A stretch of DNA of 12,790 bases from H111-94 sp034436045 (GCA_034436045.1 DAOTVZ010000119.1:1-12790), one strand, 5' to 3'; numbered from the stretch's first letter, positions 1 through 7,740 are shown. The notes: generated from the sequence alone by a model not told the origin. Numbers and translations: made by a program.

Positions 1-239
1 GCTTGAGGGGACTGCAAGATTTGATGCGCCTTCGTGCGGGCGACAATGGTGCGAAGTTTCATGAGCTAGCCCCGGCTTGAGGGGACTGCAAGAGATAACG
101 GTAATAGGCCGTATGGCGACTCCTTACCGTTTCATGAGCTAGCCCCGGCTTGGGGGGACTGCAAGCTTCTTGCAACAACAATAGGGGTACTCACAAATAA
201 CAGTTGCATAGAAAAGCCCCGGCGTGAGGGGACTGCAAG
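1..239 (+). CRISPR. CRISPR array, trailer (leader-distal) end
   Basis: Four 37-nt repeats are seen: a partial one at 1-18 (cut by the window edge), then 56-92, 129-165 and 203-239. They are separated by unrelated spacers of 37, 36 and 37 nt (19-55, 93-128, 166-202). The repeat begins GTTTCATGAGC and ends GGGGACTGCAAG. Repeat 129-165 has one change (A to G at repeat position 25). The last repeat, 203-239, has seven mismatches, mostly in its 5' third. A CCCC/GGGG stem directly precedes an 8-nt ACTGCAAG, which resembles the ATTGAAAC/ACTGAAAC 5' handles of type I and III crRNAs. That, and the decayed right-most repeat, support transcription left to right with the leader outside the window. No cas gene is present, so the subtype is not assignable. 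Confidence 0.93.
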
Positions 240-403
240 CTATGATGGGTAAGGGTATAAAACACGAATTTTGTATTGATACAACGAAACGCCTCATATC
301 TCTACGGACAGAGAGAAGTATTACCGTTGCCAGTGAACTTTGTAAAACTTCATTATTGCTCCATGTTCGGTGAAAATTTGTGACGCTTTCGTGACATCAA
401 TTG

Positions 404-433
404 TTGGTATTTTGCTCCCGAATTGCTTATGAT
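404..433 (+). promoter_or_regulatory. Candidate sigma70 promoter of the heme operon
   Basis: TTGGTA (404-409) and TATGAT (428-433) are separated by 18 nt, giving 4/6 and 5/6 matches to consensus. A start near 440 would give a leader of about 70 nt that contains a small CGTTG-GAAA-CAACG hairpin (451-464). A GTGAC direct repeat at 380-384 and 391-395, one helical turn apart, lies just upstream and could be an activator site. The rest of 240-403 is AT-rich and shows no gene. This is a pattern match only. Confidence 0.35.
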
Positions 434-511
434 TCCAGCACAAATTGTTGCGTTGGAAACAACGACGCTATTGGAGTGGAGTCCAAAAACAAAAAAGGAG
501 CAAGATATCGC

Positions 512-2620
512 GTGCAGAAAGTCATACAGCCCACCCGTTCATGGACAAGAGAAGATTTGCATAATCGTCCCTTTATCGTGATCTATGAGGTCACGCGCGC
601 CTGCAATCTCGCGTGCGTCCACTGCCGGGCTGAAGCACAACCGCATCCACACCCGCTGGAACTGCGTACTCAGGAATCGCTGCGGCTACTTGACGAGATC
701 GCCGAGTTACAACCAGCAACTCTTGTTTTGACCGGTGGCGATCCTCTCCTACGAAAAGACCTGGAACTTCTCATCCGCCACGCAGTCGAAGCAGGTGTGC
801 GCGTCTCTATCACGCCAAGCGTGACGCGGCGTGTTACCAGAACGGCCATCACGAATCTAAAAGCATGGGGCATTACCCAGATCGCCTTCTCGCTGGATGG
901 TGCAAGCGCGGAAGTGCATGATGGTTTTCGCAAAGTACCTGGAACATTCGAACGCACACTACAAGCCCTTCAATGGGCAAAAGAAGCTGGTTTACCATTA
1001 CAAATTAACACGACTGTCACCAAAGCGACGGTTGCTGATCTGCCGGGCGTTGCCAGAATCGCCGAAGAGGTCGGCGTCCAACTCTGGAGCGTCTTCTTTG
1101 CTGTGCCTACCGGGCGCGCGACGCAGGAATCTATGCTCTCTCCTGCTGAGCATGAGCAAGTTTTCGAGTATCTGGCAGATATGAGCCAGCGGGTTCCATT
1201 TAGTATTAAAGCGACTGCCGCTCCGGCATATCGTAGAGTGCTGGCACAACGTCGTGCTTCGCAAGTACAGGGAAGGCTGGTTGCGGCGGGCGGCAGGTCG
1301 CCAGTGCCCATTAATGATGGGTTAGGATTTGTCTTTATTTCGCATATTGGTGATGTGTACCCGAACGGTTTCTTCCCGCTCTCCCTCGGCAACGTGCGCC
1401 GCGAAAAGCTTACCAACCTTTACCGTGATCATCCGTTGATGAAATCGTTGCGCGATCCAGAGCAATTGCATGGAAAGTGCGGTGTATGCGAGTTTCGCAC
1501 TATATGCGGCGGGAGCCGTGCGCGCGCATATGCCGTTTATGGTGATCCTCTGGCTTCCGATCCTGCCTGTGCCTACATCCCTGTCGCCTACGCCACACAG
1601 GTAAAGCAAGATGATGAGCAGAGCGGTACTCAGGCGGTATCGGTTTCCACCCCTTTCAGCGTGCCCCGGCACGGACAGGCGCAGGCGACGACAGGCGTAA
1701 TGGTGATGGCACTTGGCACACCTGACGGCCCGGACGATATCGAGGGATACTATACACGTATGCGTGGAGGACGCCCCCCGACCCTCTCGCTGTTGCAGGA
1801 CCTGCAACGTCGCTACGCGGCCATTGGTGGGAGATCACCTCTGCTCGGACATACAAGGGGGCAGGCACGTGGCTTGCAAAGCGCACTCGATCAGCTTGCC
1901 CCAAATCGCTACCGTGTCACGTTGGGAATGCAGCATTCGCATCCCACTATTGAAGAAAGCGTGACGGAACTGACTGACAGCGGCGTGCAACGCATCATTG
2001 GACTCGTCCTCGCCCCCCACTATTCCAGCTTGAGTGTAGGAGTGTACAGTCAGCGGCTCCAGAATGCCGCCCGACAGGCTTCTCTGCCGGTATCCCTCAT
2101 CAAACACTGGCATCTGGCTCCGGGATACCTTCATTTCTTAGAAACGGCGGTACAGGCGGCACATGAGAACTTAATGCACCAGAGTGGTCTCGCTGCCGAT
2201 AGCATCCAGGTACTCTTCACGGCACATAGTCTACCGCAGAGGATTTTAGAGATGGACGATCCTTATCCAGACCAGGTGCGTGAGACGGCAGAAGCGGTAG
2301 CACGCCGGTTGAACCTTCCACGCTGGTCAGTGGCGTGGCAAAGCGCCGGGCGAACTGCCGAACCCTGGATTGGGCCATCTCTGTTAGATGTCCTGGCGGA
2401 ACTGTCGGACACGGCGGTTAAAGGTGTGGTTGTGTGCGCTGCGGGATTTGTTTCCGACCACCTCGAAATCTTGTACGACCTGGACATTGAGGCACGGCAG
2501 GCCGCCAGACAATCAGGACTGGCCTTTGAGCGCACAGCCATGCCTAACAGCGATCCTGGCTTTCTCGCGGCACTGGCACACATCGTCCATCACCATGCTG
2601 AAGCGGAAGGTGAGGAGTAG
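512..2620 (+). CDS. hemH: Radical SAM-SPASM / ferrochelatase fusion protein (predicted bifunctional heme synthase)
   Basis: The protein has 702 residues from a GTG start at 512, chosen because AAGGAG (495-500) precedes it. Longer in-frame starts at 401 or 476 lack a ribosome site, and 401 would precede the promoter. Residues about 20-200 are a radical SAM domain with CNLACVHC (C31, C35, C38) and GGDP (75-78). A SPASM-type segment follows with C323, C326, C332 and C353, in a CGGSRARAYA context typical of the AhbD/NirJ/TIGR04053-like group. After a linker of about 40 residues, 395-696 is a complete ferrochelatase (about 300 residues, like B. subtilis HemH/CpfC). It carries LAPHYSS, the catalytic His in FTAHSLP (H572) and Glu in DHLEILYDLD (E652). 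Known biochemistry: CpfC inserts iron into coproporphyrin III, and AhbD decarboxylates iron-coproporphyrin III to heme b. I infer that this fusion performs both steps. The radical SAM substrate is unproven; the ferrochelatase call is firm. The gene is coupled to the downstream oxidase by a 4-nt gap. Confidence 0.9.
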   Translation: MQKVIQPTRSWTREDLHNRPFIVIYEVTRACNLACVHCRAEAQPHPHPLELRTQESLRLLDEIAELQPATLVLTGGDPLLRKDLELLIRHAVEAGVRVSITPSVTRRVTRTAITNLKAWGITQIAFSLDGASAEVHDGFRKVPGTFERTLQALQWAKEAGLPLQINTTVTKATVADLPGVARIAEEVGVQLWSVFFAVPTGRATQESMLSPAEHEQVFEYLADMSQRVPFSIKATAAPAYRRVLAQRRASQVQGRLVAAGGRSPVPINDGLGFVFISHIGDVYPNGFFPLSLGNVRREKLTNLYRDHPLMKSLRDPEQLHGKCGVCEFRTICGGSRARAYAVYGDPLASDPACAYIPVAYATQVKQDDEQSGTQAVSVSTPFSVPRHGQAQATTGVMVMALGTPDGPDDIEGYYTRMRGGRPPTLSLLQDLQRRYAAIGGRSPLLGHTRGQARGLQSALDQLAPNRYRVTLGMQHSHPTIEESVTELTDSGVQRIIGLVLAPHYSSLSVGVYSQRLQNAARQASLPVSLIKHWHLAPGYLHFLETAVQAAHENLMHQSGLAADSIQVLFTAHSLPQRILEMDDPYPDQVRETAEAVARRLNLPRWSVAWQSAGRTAEPWIGPSLLDVLAELSDTAVKGVVVCAAGFVSDHLEILYDLDIEARQAARQSGLAFERTAMPNSDPGFLAALAHIVHHHAEAEGEE

Positions 2621-2624
2621 GTCG

Positions 2625-4025
2625 ATGAGACATGTCGTAGTTCTCGGCGGGGGCATTACCGGACTGGCAGCCGCGTATACACTCACCCAGGCGGGGAGAG
2701 ATGCTTTACATGTGACCATCGTCGAGGCGGACAAGCGCATTGGGGGCAAAATTCGCACCCGGTCGTTCGCTGGTGTACCTGTCGATCTTGGGCCAGAAGC
2801 ATTCGTCGCGCGCGGGCCAGAAGTGCGAGCGATGTACCGGGCGCTAGGGCTGGAAGAAGCTCTAAGCGCGCCGGTAGCCAGCAAGACGTATGTATGGACG
2901 CGGGGACGTTTGCGCTCACTACCAGAAGGGCTAGTATATGGCATACCGACCACCCCCTGGGCGATTGCCCGCTCAGGTCTTCTCTCTCCCGTCGGTATCG
3001 CGCGCGCCGGCCTCGACATGCTCCTGCCGCGTTCTTCGCTGCCGCCCGATCCCTCGATCACTCAGGTGATCGGCCCTCGTTTCGGAAGAGAGGTTGTTGA
3101 ACGGCTGGTCGAGCCTCTGCTTGGTGGTATTCACGCGGGCCGCGCCGACCGGCTCAGTCTGGCATCTGTCGCACCCCATCTCGCAGCAGCAGCCAGACAG
3201 CATCGCAGCCTGATGTTGGGGCTACGCTCTGCTCGTCCTCTAAGAGAGACAAAGGCGGCACCCATGCTACTCAGCATAACTGGAGGACTTGAACGTCTGG
3301 TTGATCGCTTGCACGATGCGCTTCATAACGTGGACATACGAACCGGGGCATGCGCCACCGCCCTTTCCCTCTTGCCTGATGGAGGCTATCAGGTATTCCT
3401 CGATCAGGCCGCTCCTATAATCGCGGATGCTGTCATCCTGGCAACCCCTTCCTGGGCAACCGCGCGCATTATACAGAATATTGCACCAGAAATCTCTTCC
3501 CGCCTCGATCACATTAACTATGCTTCGGTAGTCACAGTGTTGCTGGCCTATCCCGCCTCGGCCTTCACCAGATCTGCTGAAGATAGCGGCTTCCTGGTTC
3601 CGCGTGTCGATGGGCATCTGCTCACCGCCTGTACGTTCTGCACAAACAAGTGGCCTCATGCACGCAGTACTGAAAAAATCATTGTACGCTGCTCGGCGGG
3701 CCGCTTCGGCGATGAGCGCGCCTTGCAATTCGATGATGAATCACTGGTCGATCACCTGCATAGTGAGCTTGCATGTGCATTGGGCATACGCGAGCGCCCG
3801 CAGGAGCGGCTGGTTACGCGCTGGGAACGCGCGCTTCCTCAATACGAGACAGGACATCAGGCGCGGGTGGCTGAAATCGAAACGGCTCTGGCGCGCTGGC
3901 CCGGCCTCGTCCTGGCAGGAGCATCGTATCATGGCGTGGGCATCTCTTCCTGTATTCAGGACGGGATACAGGCGGCTCATCGCGCACAAACATACCTCGC
4001 TACTATAAGACAAAGTGTACCTTGA
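2625..4025 (+). CDS. hemY: Coproporphyrinogen III / protoporphyrinogen IX oxidase (HemY/CgoX family)
   Basis: This is a 466-residue FAD enzyme, close to the usual 470 of B. subtilis HemY. It oxidises the porphyrinogen ring by six electrons using oxygen. Visible features are the N-terminal Rossmann motif GGGITG (residues 8-13), the ribose-binding Glu in TIVEA (E34), RIGGKIRT (39-45), DLGPEAF, the LVEPLLGGIHAG region, and the C-terminal flavin signature YHGVGISSCIQDG (about 435-447). The ATG at 2625 is chosen because GAGGAG (2612-2617) lies 7 nt upstream and homology starts here. The open frame continues upstream inside the previous gene but is not coding there. It starts 4 nt after the fusion gene's stop, and the SD lies inside that gene, so translation is probably coupled. 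Next to a CpfC-like ferrochelatase, coproporphyrinogen III is the likelier substrate (CgoX activity), but sequence alone cannot separate this from protoporphyrinogen oxidase. Confidence 0.92.
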   Translation: MRHVVVLGGGITGLAAAYTLTQAGRDALHVTIVEADKRIGGKIRTRSFAGVPVDLGPEAFVARGPEVRAMYRALGLEEALSAPVASKTYVWTRGRLRSLPEGLVYGIPTTPWAIARSGLLSPVGIARAGLDMLLPRSSLPPDPSITQVIGPRFGREVVERLVEPLLGGIHAGRADRLSLASVAPHLAAAARQHRSLMLGLRSARPLRETKAAPMLLSITGGLERLVDRLHDALHNVDIRTGACATALSLLPDGGYQVFLDQAAPIIADAVILATPSWATARIIQNIAPEISSRLDHINYASVVTVLLAYPASAFTRSAEDSGFLVPRVDGHLLTACTFCTNKWPHARSTEKIIVRCSAGRFGDERALQFDDESLVDHLHSELACALGIRERPQERLVTRWERALPQYETGHQARVAEIETALARWPGLVLAGASYHGVGISSCIQDGIQAAHRAQTYLATIRQSVP

Positions 4026-4076
4026 CCTTCAACGCATGGCACGAGGTATGCGCAATCCGCCGGGGTGCCCGCATCC

Positions 4077-4138
4077 AACGAGCAACAAAAGCGGCCACAA
4101 TCGAGTGAACCCGATCATGGCCGCTTTTGTTGCTCGTT
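4077..4138. terminator. Bidirectional intrinsic terminator between convergent genes
   Basis: Two perfectly complementary 21-nt arms (4077-4097 and 4118-4138) enclose a 20-nt loop that holds a further ATCG/CGAT pairing. The GC-rich inner part (GCGGCCA/TGGCCGC) is flanked by AACAAAA on the left and TTTTGTT on the right. Transcripts from either direction would therefore end in a U-rich tract. It lies between the stop of hemY (4025) and the minus-strand stop of ppdK (4152), where a shared terminator is expected. Confidence 0.85.
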
Positions 4139-4151
4139 AGTCTATTTCCTC

Positions 4152-6932
4152 TTATTTGTCCTTCTCACCGACTGTCAGCGCGGCCTGCGCGGCAGCGAGG
4201 CGGGCGACGGGGACACGATAGGGCGAGCAGCTCACGTAGTTGAGGCCAACCATATGGCAGAACTCGATACTATCGGGGTCGCCACCATGCTCACCGCAGA
4301 TGCCCAGTTCCAGGTCGGGATTGGCCTTGCGACCCTTCTCGACGGCCATACGCACCAGTTGGCCCACGCCATCGCGGTCGAGCGTCTGGAATGGATTGGT
4401 GGGCAGAATCTTGACCTTTTCTTTTAACCCTGGCTCTTCCAGACCATCCAGGTACTTGAGCAGGAACTTGCCCTCGGCATCATCGCGGCTGAAACCGAAG
4501 GTAGTCTGCGTCAGGTCGTTGGTGCCAAAGCTGAAGAAGTCGGCTACAGTGGCGATCTGGTCGGCAGTGAGAGCGGCGCGTGGCAGCTCGATCATGGTGC
4601 CGAACTTGTAGTCAATGGCCTCACCGGCTTCATCGGCAATCTCGTGGGCCACAGCTTCAAGCTGGCGGCGTACCTCTTTCAACTCGTTGACATGCCCGAC
4701 GAGCGGGATCATGATCTTAGGGTGAACCTTGATACCCTCTTTCGCCACCTCGCGCGCGGCCTCAAGAATGGCGCGCGTCTGCATAACGTTGATCTCAGGG
4801 AAGAGCAGACCCAGGCGGCAGCCGCGCAGACCCAGCATGGGGTTCATCTCACGCATTGAGCCGACGGCCTCCAGCATGGCGCGTTTCTCGGCCAGCAGGG
4901 CTGGATTCTCGTTGGTGATCTCCAGGCGTGTGACCTCAACCAGCAGTTCCTCATAGGAAGGCAGGAACTCGTGCAGAGGCGGGTCGATCAAGCGAATCAC
5001 CACCGGATAGCCCTCGCCGGTCTGCGGGTTGACCATTGCCTTGAAGATACCTTCGAAATCGCTGCGCTGGAAGGGCAACAACTGGTCGAGCGCGGCCTGA
5101 CGCTCCTCTTTGCTCTTGGCCAGGATCATCTTTTGTACGATGGGCAGGCGCTCCTGCTCCATGAACATATGCTCAGTGCGGCACAGGCCAATGCCCTCGG
5201 CTCCGAACATGACGGCGCGCTGGGCATCACGCGGGTAGTCGGCATTGGCCCACACGCCCAGCGTGCGATACTTGTCGGCCCAGGCCAGTAACTGCTTCAG
5301 GTCGGTTTCTTTATCAAAATCGGCATCGACCGTGCGAATAATGCCCTGGAAGACCTCGCCGGTCGCGCCATCGATGGAGATATCGTCGCCCTCGTGAATG
5401 ACAATATCGGAGCCAACGACGCGGAACAGGCGCTCCTCTTCACTGACGCGAATATCCTCACAACCGGCGACGCAGGGCAGACCCAGACCACGAGCTACGA
5501 CGGCGGCATGGCTGGTTGCACCACCGCGCGCGGTCAGAATACCCTTTGCCACCAGCATACCATGCACGTCATCGGGGCTGGTTTCGGGACGCACCAGGAT
5601 CACCGGTACCTTGTTCTTGCCCAACTCTTCGGCACGGTCAGCATCGAAGATGGCCTTGCCGGTGGCCGCGCCAGGAGAGGCGTTCAGGCCCTTCGCCAGC
5701 AGGCGGCCCTCTTTAGCGGCCTTTTTCTTCTCCTCCTCGTCAAAGCGCGGCAGCAGCAATTGATAGACCTGCTGCGGATCGACGCGCTTAACGGCCTCCT
5801 GCTCGCTAATCAGACCCTCGCGTACCATATCAACGGCAACCTTGACGGCGGCAGGCGCGTTGCGCTTGGCCGAGCGGGTTTGCAGCATGTAGAGACGGCC
5901 ATGCTCAACGGTGAACTCCAGGTCCTGCATGTCGTGATAGTGCTGCTCCAGACGCTGCGCAATCTCCTGGAATTGCTGATAAACTTCCGGCAGCTCTTCC
6001 TTCAGCTTGCTAATGGGGGATGGGGTGCGAATACCGGCCACCACATCTTCTCCCTGGGCGTTCAGCAAATACTCGCCGTACAACTCCTTCTCGCCCGTGC
6101 TGGGATTGCGCGTGAAGGCCACGCCGGTGCCGCTATCGCTACCCATGTTGCCAAAGACCATGCTCTGTACATTTACCGCAGTGCCGAGGGTGTGCGGAAT
6201 CTTGTTATAGTTACGATAGTCGATAGCACGCTTGTTGTTCCACGAGGAGAAGACGGCCTCGATAGCTTTGCGCAACTGTTCGTACACATCGGTGGGGAAA
6301 GGTTCGCCGGATTGCTTCTCAGCAATCTGCTTAAATTCGACGACCATCTGCTTGAGCATGTCGGCGGGAATCTCGGCATCAGTTTTGACGCCCGCCTTCT
6401 CTTTGTACCGATCAAGCACCTCTTCAAAAGCGCGTGGATCGGCATTGAGAACGATCTTACTAAACATCTGGATAAAACGGCGATAGGCGTCATAGGCAAA
6501 GCGCTCATCGCCGGTCAGCGCGACCAGCCCCTGCACCGTCTCGTCGTTAATGCCCAGGTTCAGCACGGTATCCATCATGCCCGGCATGGAGAACTTAGCA
6601 CCGGAGCGCACGGAGACCAGGAGTGGATTCTCCTTGTCGCCAAATTTTTTGCCGGTCTGCTGTTCAATGATCTTGAGCGCGGCCAGGGCCTGTTGCCACA
6701 TACCTTCGGGGAACTGCTTGCCAGCATCATAGTAAGCGTTACAAGCTTCGGTGGTGATGGTGAAACCGGGGGGAACAGGCAAACCCGCATTCGTCATCTC
6801 GGCCACGCCCGCGCCCTTGCCACCGAGCAGGTCGCGCATCTTCGCGTTGCCTTCACTAAAGAGGTAGACCCATTTACGCGGAGACTGCTGCACAGCGGCA
6901 TCCAACTCCGTGCGGGCTATCTGCTGTGTCAT
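4152..6932 (-). CDS. ppdK: Pyruvate, phosphate dikinase
   Basis: The protein has 926 residues and interconverts pyruvate, ATP and phosphate with PEP, AMP and pyrophosphate in the cytoplasm. Residues about 24-360 form the ATP-grasp nucleotide-binding domain (GGKGAG, SVRSGAKFSMPGMMDTVLNLG region at 107-127). About 410-530 is the swivelling phosphohistidine domain with GGATSHAAVVARG: His475 is the predicted phosphocarrier and Thr473 matches the threonine targeted by the PDRP regulator in plants. The C-terminal TIM barrel binds pyruvate/PEP (MIELPRAAL, FGTNDLTQTTFG, and the catalytic Cys879 in GICGEHGGDP). The family usually has about 870-900 residues, so this one is slightly long but complete. 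The ATG at 6932 has GGAGGG 8 nt upstream; the frame is open for 19 more codons but without support. It lies 76 nt downstream of the HEPN gene and probably shares its promoter. No PDRP (DUF299) gene is in the window. Confidence 0.98.
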   Translation of the reverse strand: MTQQIARTELDAAVQQSPRKWVYLFSEGNAKMRDLLGGKGAGVAEMTNAGLPVPPGFTITTEACNAYYDAGKQFPEGMWQQALAALKIIEQQTGKKFGDKENPLLVSVRSGAKFSMPGMMDTVLNLGINDETVQGLVALTGDERFAYDAYRRFIQMFSKIVLNADPRAFEEVLDRYKEKAGVKTDAEIPADMLKQMVVEFKQIAEKQSGEPFPTDVYEQLRKAIEAVFSSWNNKRAIDYRNYNKIPHTLGTAVNVQSMVFGNMGSDSGTGVAFTRNPSTGEKELYGEYLLNAQGEDVVAGIRTPSPISKLKEELPEVYQQFQEIAQRLEQHYHDMQDLEFTVEHGRLYMLQTRSAKRNAPAAVKVAVDMVREGLISEQEAVKRVDPQQVYQLLLPRFDEEEKKKAAKEGRLLAKGLNASPGAATGKAIFDADRAEELGKNKVPVILVRPETSPDDVHGMLVAKGILTARGGATSHAAVVARGLGLPCVAGCEDIRVSEEERLFRVVGSDIVIHEGDDISIDGATGEVFQGIIRTVDADFDKETDLKQLLAWADKYRTLGVWANADYPRDAQRAVMFGAEGIGLCRTEHMFMEQERLPIVQKMILAKSKEERQAALDQLLPFQRSDFEGIFKAMVNPQTGEGYPVVIRLIDPPLHEFLPSYEELLVEVTRLEITNENPALLAEKRAMLEAVGSMREMNPMLGLRGCRLGLLFPEINVMQTRAILEAAREVAKEGIKVHPKIMIPLVGHVNELKEVRRQLEAVAHEIADEAGEAIDYKFGTMIELPRAALTADQIATVADFFSFGTNDLTQTTFGFSRDDAEGKFLLKYLDGLEEPGLKEKVKILPTNPFQTLDRDGVGQLVRMAVEKGRKANPDLELGICGEHGGDPDSIEFCHMVGLNYVSCSPYRVPVARLAAAQAALTVGEKDK

Positions 6933-6962
6933 AAAAATAACCCTCCAACACAATTTTTTGTC

Positions 6963-7005
6963 ATGACACCCGTTGGCATGGAATGACACTTTTCATAGGT
7001 GTCAT
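6963..7005 (-). promoter_or_regulatory. Repeated ATGACAC half-sites upstream of ppdK (alternative hairpins or operator)
   Basis: On the + strand ATGACAC occurs at 6963-6969 and 6983-6989, and its complement GTGTCAT at 6999-7005 (the outer pair extends to 8 bp as ATGACACC/GGTGTCAT). In the ppdK leader RNA the arm from 6999-7005 can pair with either of the other two, giving two mutually exclusive stems. As DNA it could equally be an operator. It lies between the HEPN stop (7009) and the ppdK ribosome site (6941-6946). No T-run follows, so it is not a standard terminator. Confidence 0.4.
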
Positions 7006-7008
7006 ACA

Positions 7009-7590
7009 TTACGCCTTCAACACAATATTTCTCGCCCAACGCATTACGCTTCGCGCATATTGTACATACTGACTCGCCTGCTCTGCGCTAATCACCTCAT
7101 CGGCCTCCTCAGGCGGAGTATCGGCGTAGAAGGCTTCAGGATGAAATGGCGTGAGTATATCCATCAGGTTCAGGATTGCAGGCGGCGCGCCGATCTTCTC
7201 GCCTAACGCGCGTAGATCATGGTCATAGGCCAGGCGGCGTCCGAAACGCAACAGGGCAATAGACTGCGCCGCCTTCTCGACGGCCTGATTACAAAAGTCC
7301 GCGCACGCGAAGTGGCGTCCCAGCGCCAGTTCAACACCCGCAGTTGCCATGTCCTGAGCCGCCTCGGCATAGAGTGCTAATGCCCCTTGCAGATCGCTTT
7401 GCAAAGGCTTCTCGCCGCCTTCCGTGTTATCGTCGTCGTCATCCTGCATGTAGGGTCGCCGCGCCGGTGCGTCGTAGTGTACATCATCGTGCAATGTCAC
7501 GCCTTGCGTAAGTAGAGCTTCGATCTCCTGGATATCCCGCTCGCTCATCGCGTCGCGGTCTTCATCCTTGCCATCATACCGTTGTGCCAT
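7009..7590 (-). CDS. HEPN-domain protein
   Basis: The protein has 193 residues from an ATG at 7590, which has GAGGG 8 nt upstream; the ATG 8 codons earlier (7614) has no ribosome site. The N-terminal third is charged, with a DDDDD run. From about residue 70 it is helical and matches the HEPN pattern (PF05168-like): an ACADFCNQAVEKAAQ helix, then RLAYDHDL (R119, H124), the R-x4-H motif that is catalytic in many HEPN RNases, and a C-terminal helix ending YARSVMRWARNIV. HEPN proteins include RNase toxins, Cas and abortive-infection nucleases, and non-catalytic binding modules. No MNT nucleotidyltransferase or other antitoxin gene is adjacent. It is the first gene after the promoter at 7780-7752, with ppdK downstream in the same direction. 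The domain call is fair; the cellular role is unknown. Confidence 0.72.
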   Translation of the reverse strand: MAQRYDGKDEDRDAMSERDIQEIEALLTQGVTLHDDVHYDAPARRPYMQDDDDDNTEGGEKPLQSDLQGALALYAEAAQDMATAGVELALGRHFACADFCNQAVEKAAQSIALLRFGRRLAYDHDLRALGEKIGAPPAILNLMDILTPFHPEAFYADTPPEEADEVISAEQASQYVQYARSVMRWARNIVLKA

Positions 7591-7610
7591 CTCTCTTGCC
7601 CTCGCAAACA

Positions 7611-7740
7611 CCATGCGGAACTAGCGCAAAACGCATGGAATAACACCATATCCTGAAAATCCTGTCGTGATACTATACCGCGCTTATGCATAGGATATGA
7701 TGAAGTGCGCTCCGCAAATGGTGCGCAATCTCAGGATTGC
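7611..7740 (-). other. Structured 5' leader of the HEPN-ppdK transcript
   Basis: Between the predicted transcription start (about 7745) and the HEPN start (7590) there are three inverted repeats. GCAATC/GATTGC (7725-7730 and 7735-7740) has a 4-nt loop. CATATCCT/AGGATATG lies at 7647-7654 and 7692-7699. CCATGCG/CGCATGG lies at 7611-7617 and 7632-7638, just before the ribosome site. No known riboswitch class is recognised, and no small ORF with a good start is seen. Confidence 0.4.

Noticed and set aside
1..239. CRISPR spacers matching genes in this window (self-targeting)
   Set aside because: Reading the three visible spacers against the window on both strands by eye showed no convincing match. 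A proper search against phage and plasmid databases was not possible here.
401..511. TTG-initiated N-terminal extension of the radical SAM/ferrochelatase gene
   Set aside because: No ribosome site, the added residues do not resemble the family, and the start would lie upstream of the candidate promoter. GTG at 512 has AAGGAG upstream.
2388..2624. Upstream extension of the hemY frame inside the fusion gene
   Set aside because: It is an out-of-frame reading of the ferrochelatase coding sequence. FAD-domain homology begins exactly at the ATG at 2625.
5394..6986. 530-codon open frame on the + strand opposite ppdK
   Set aside because: It is antisense to a fully conserved enzyme gene, has no ribosome site, and shows no recognisable domain. 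It is a by-product of codon bias.
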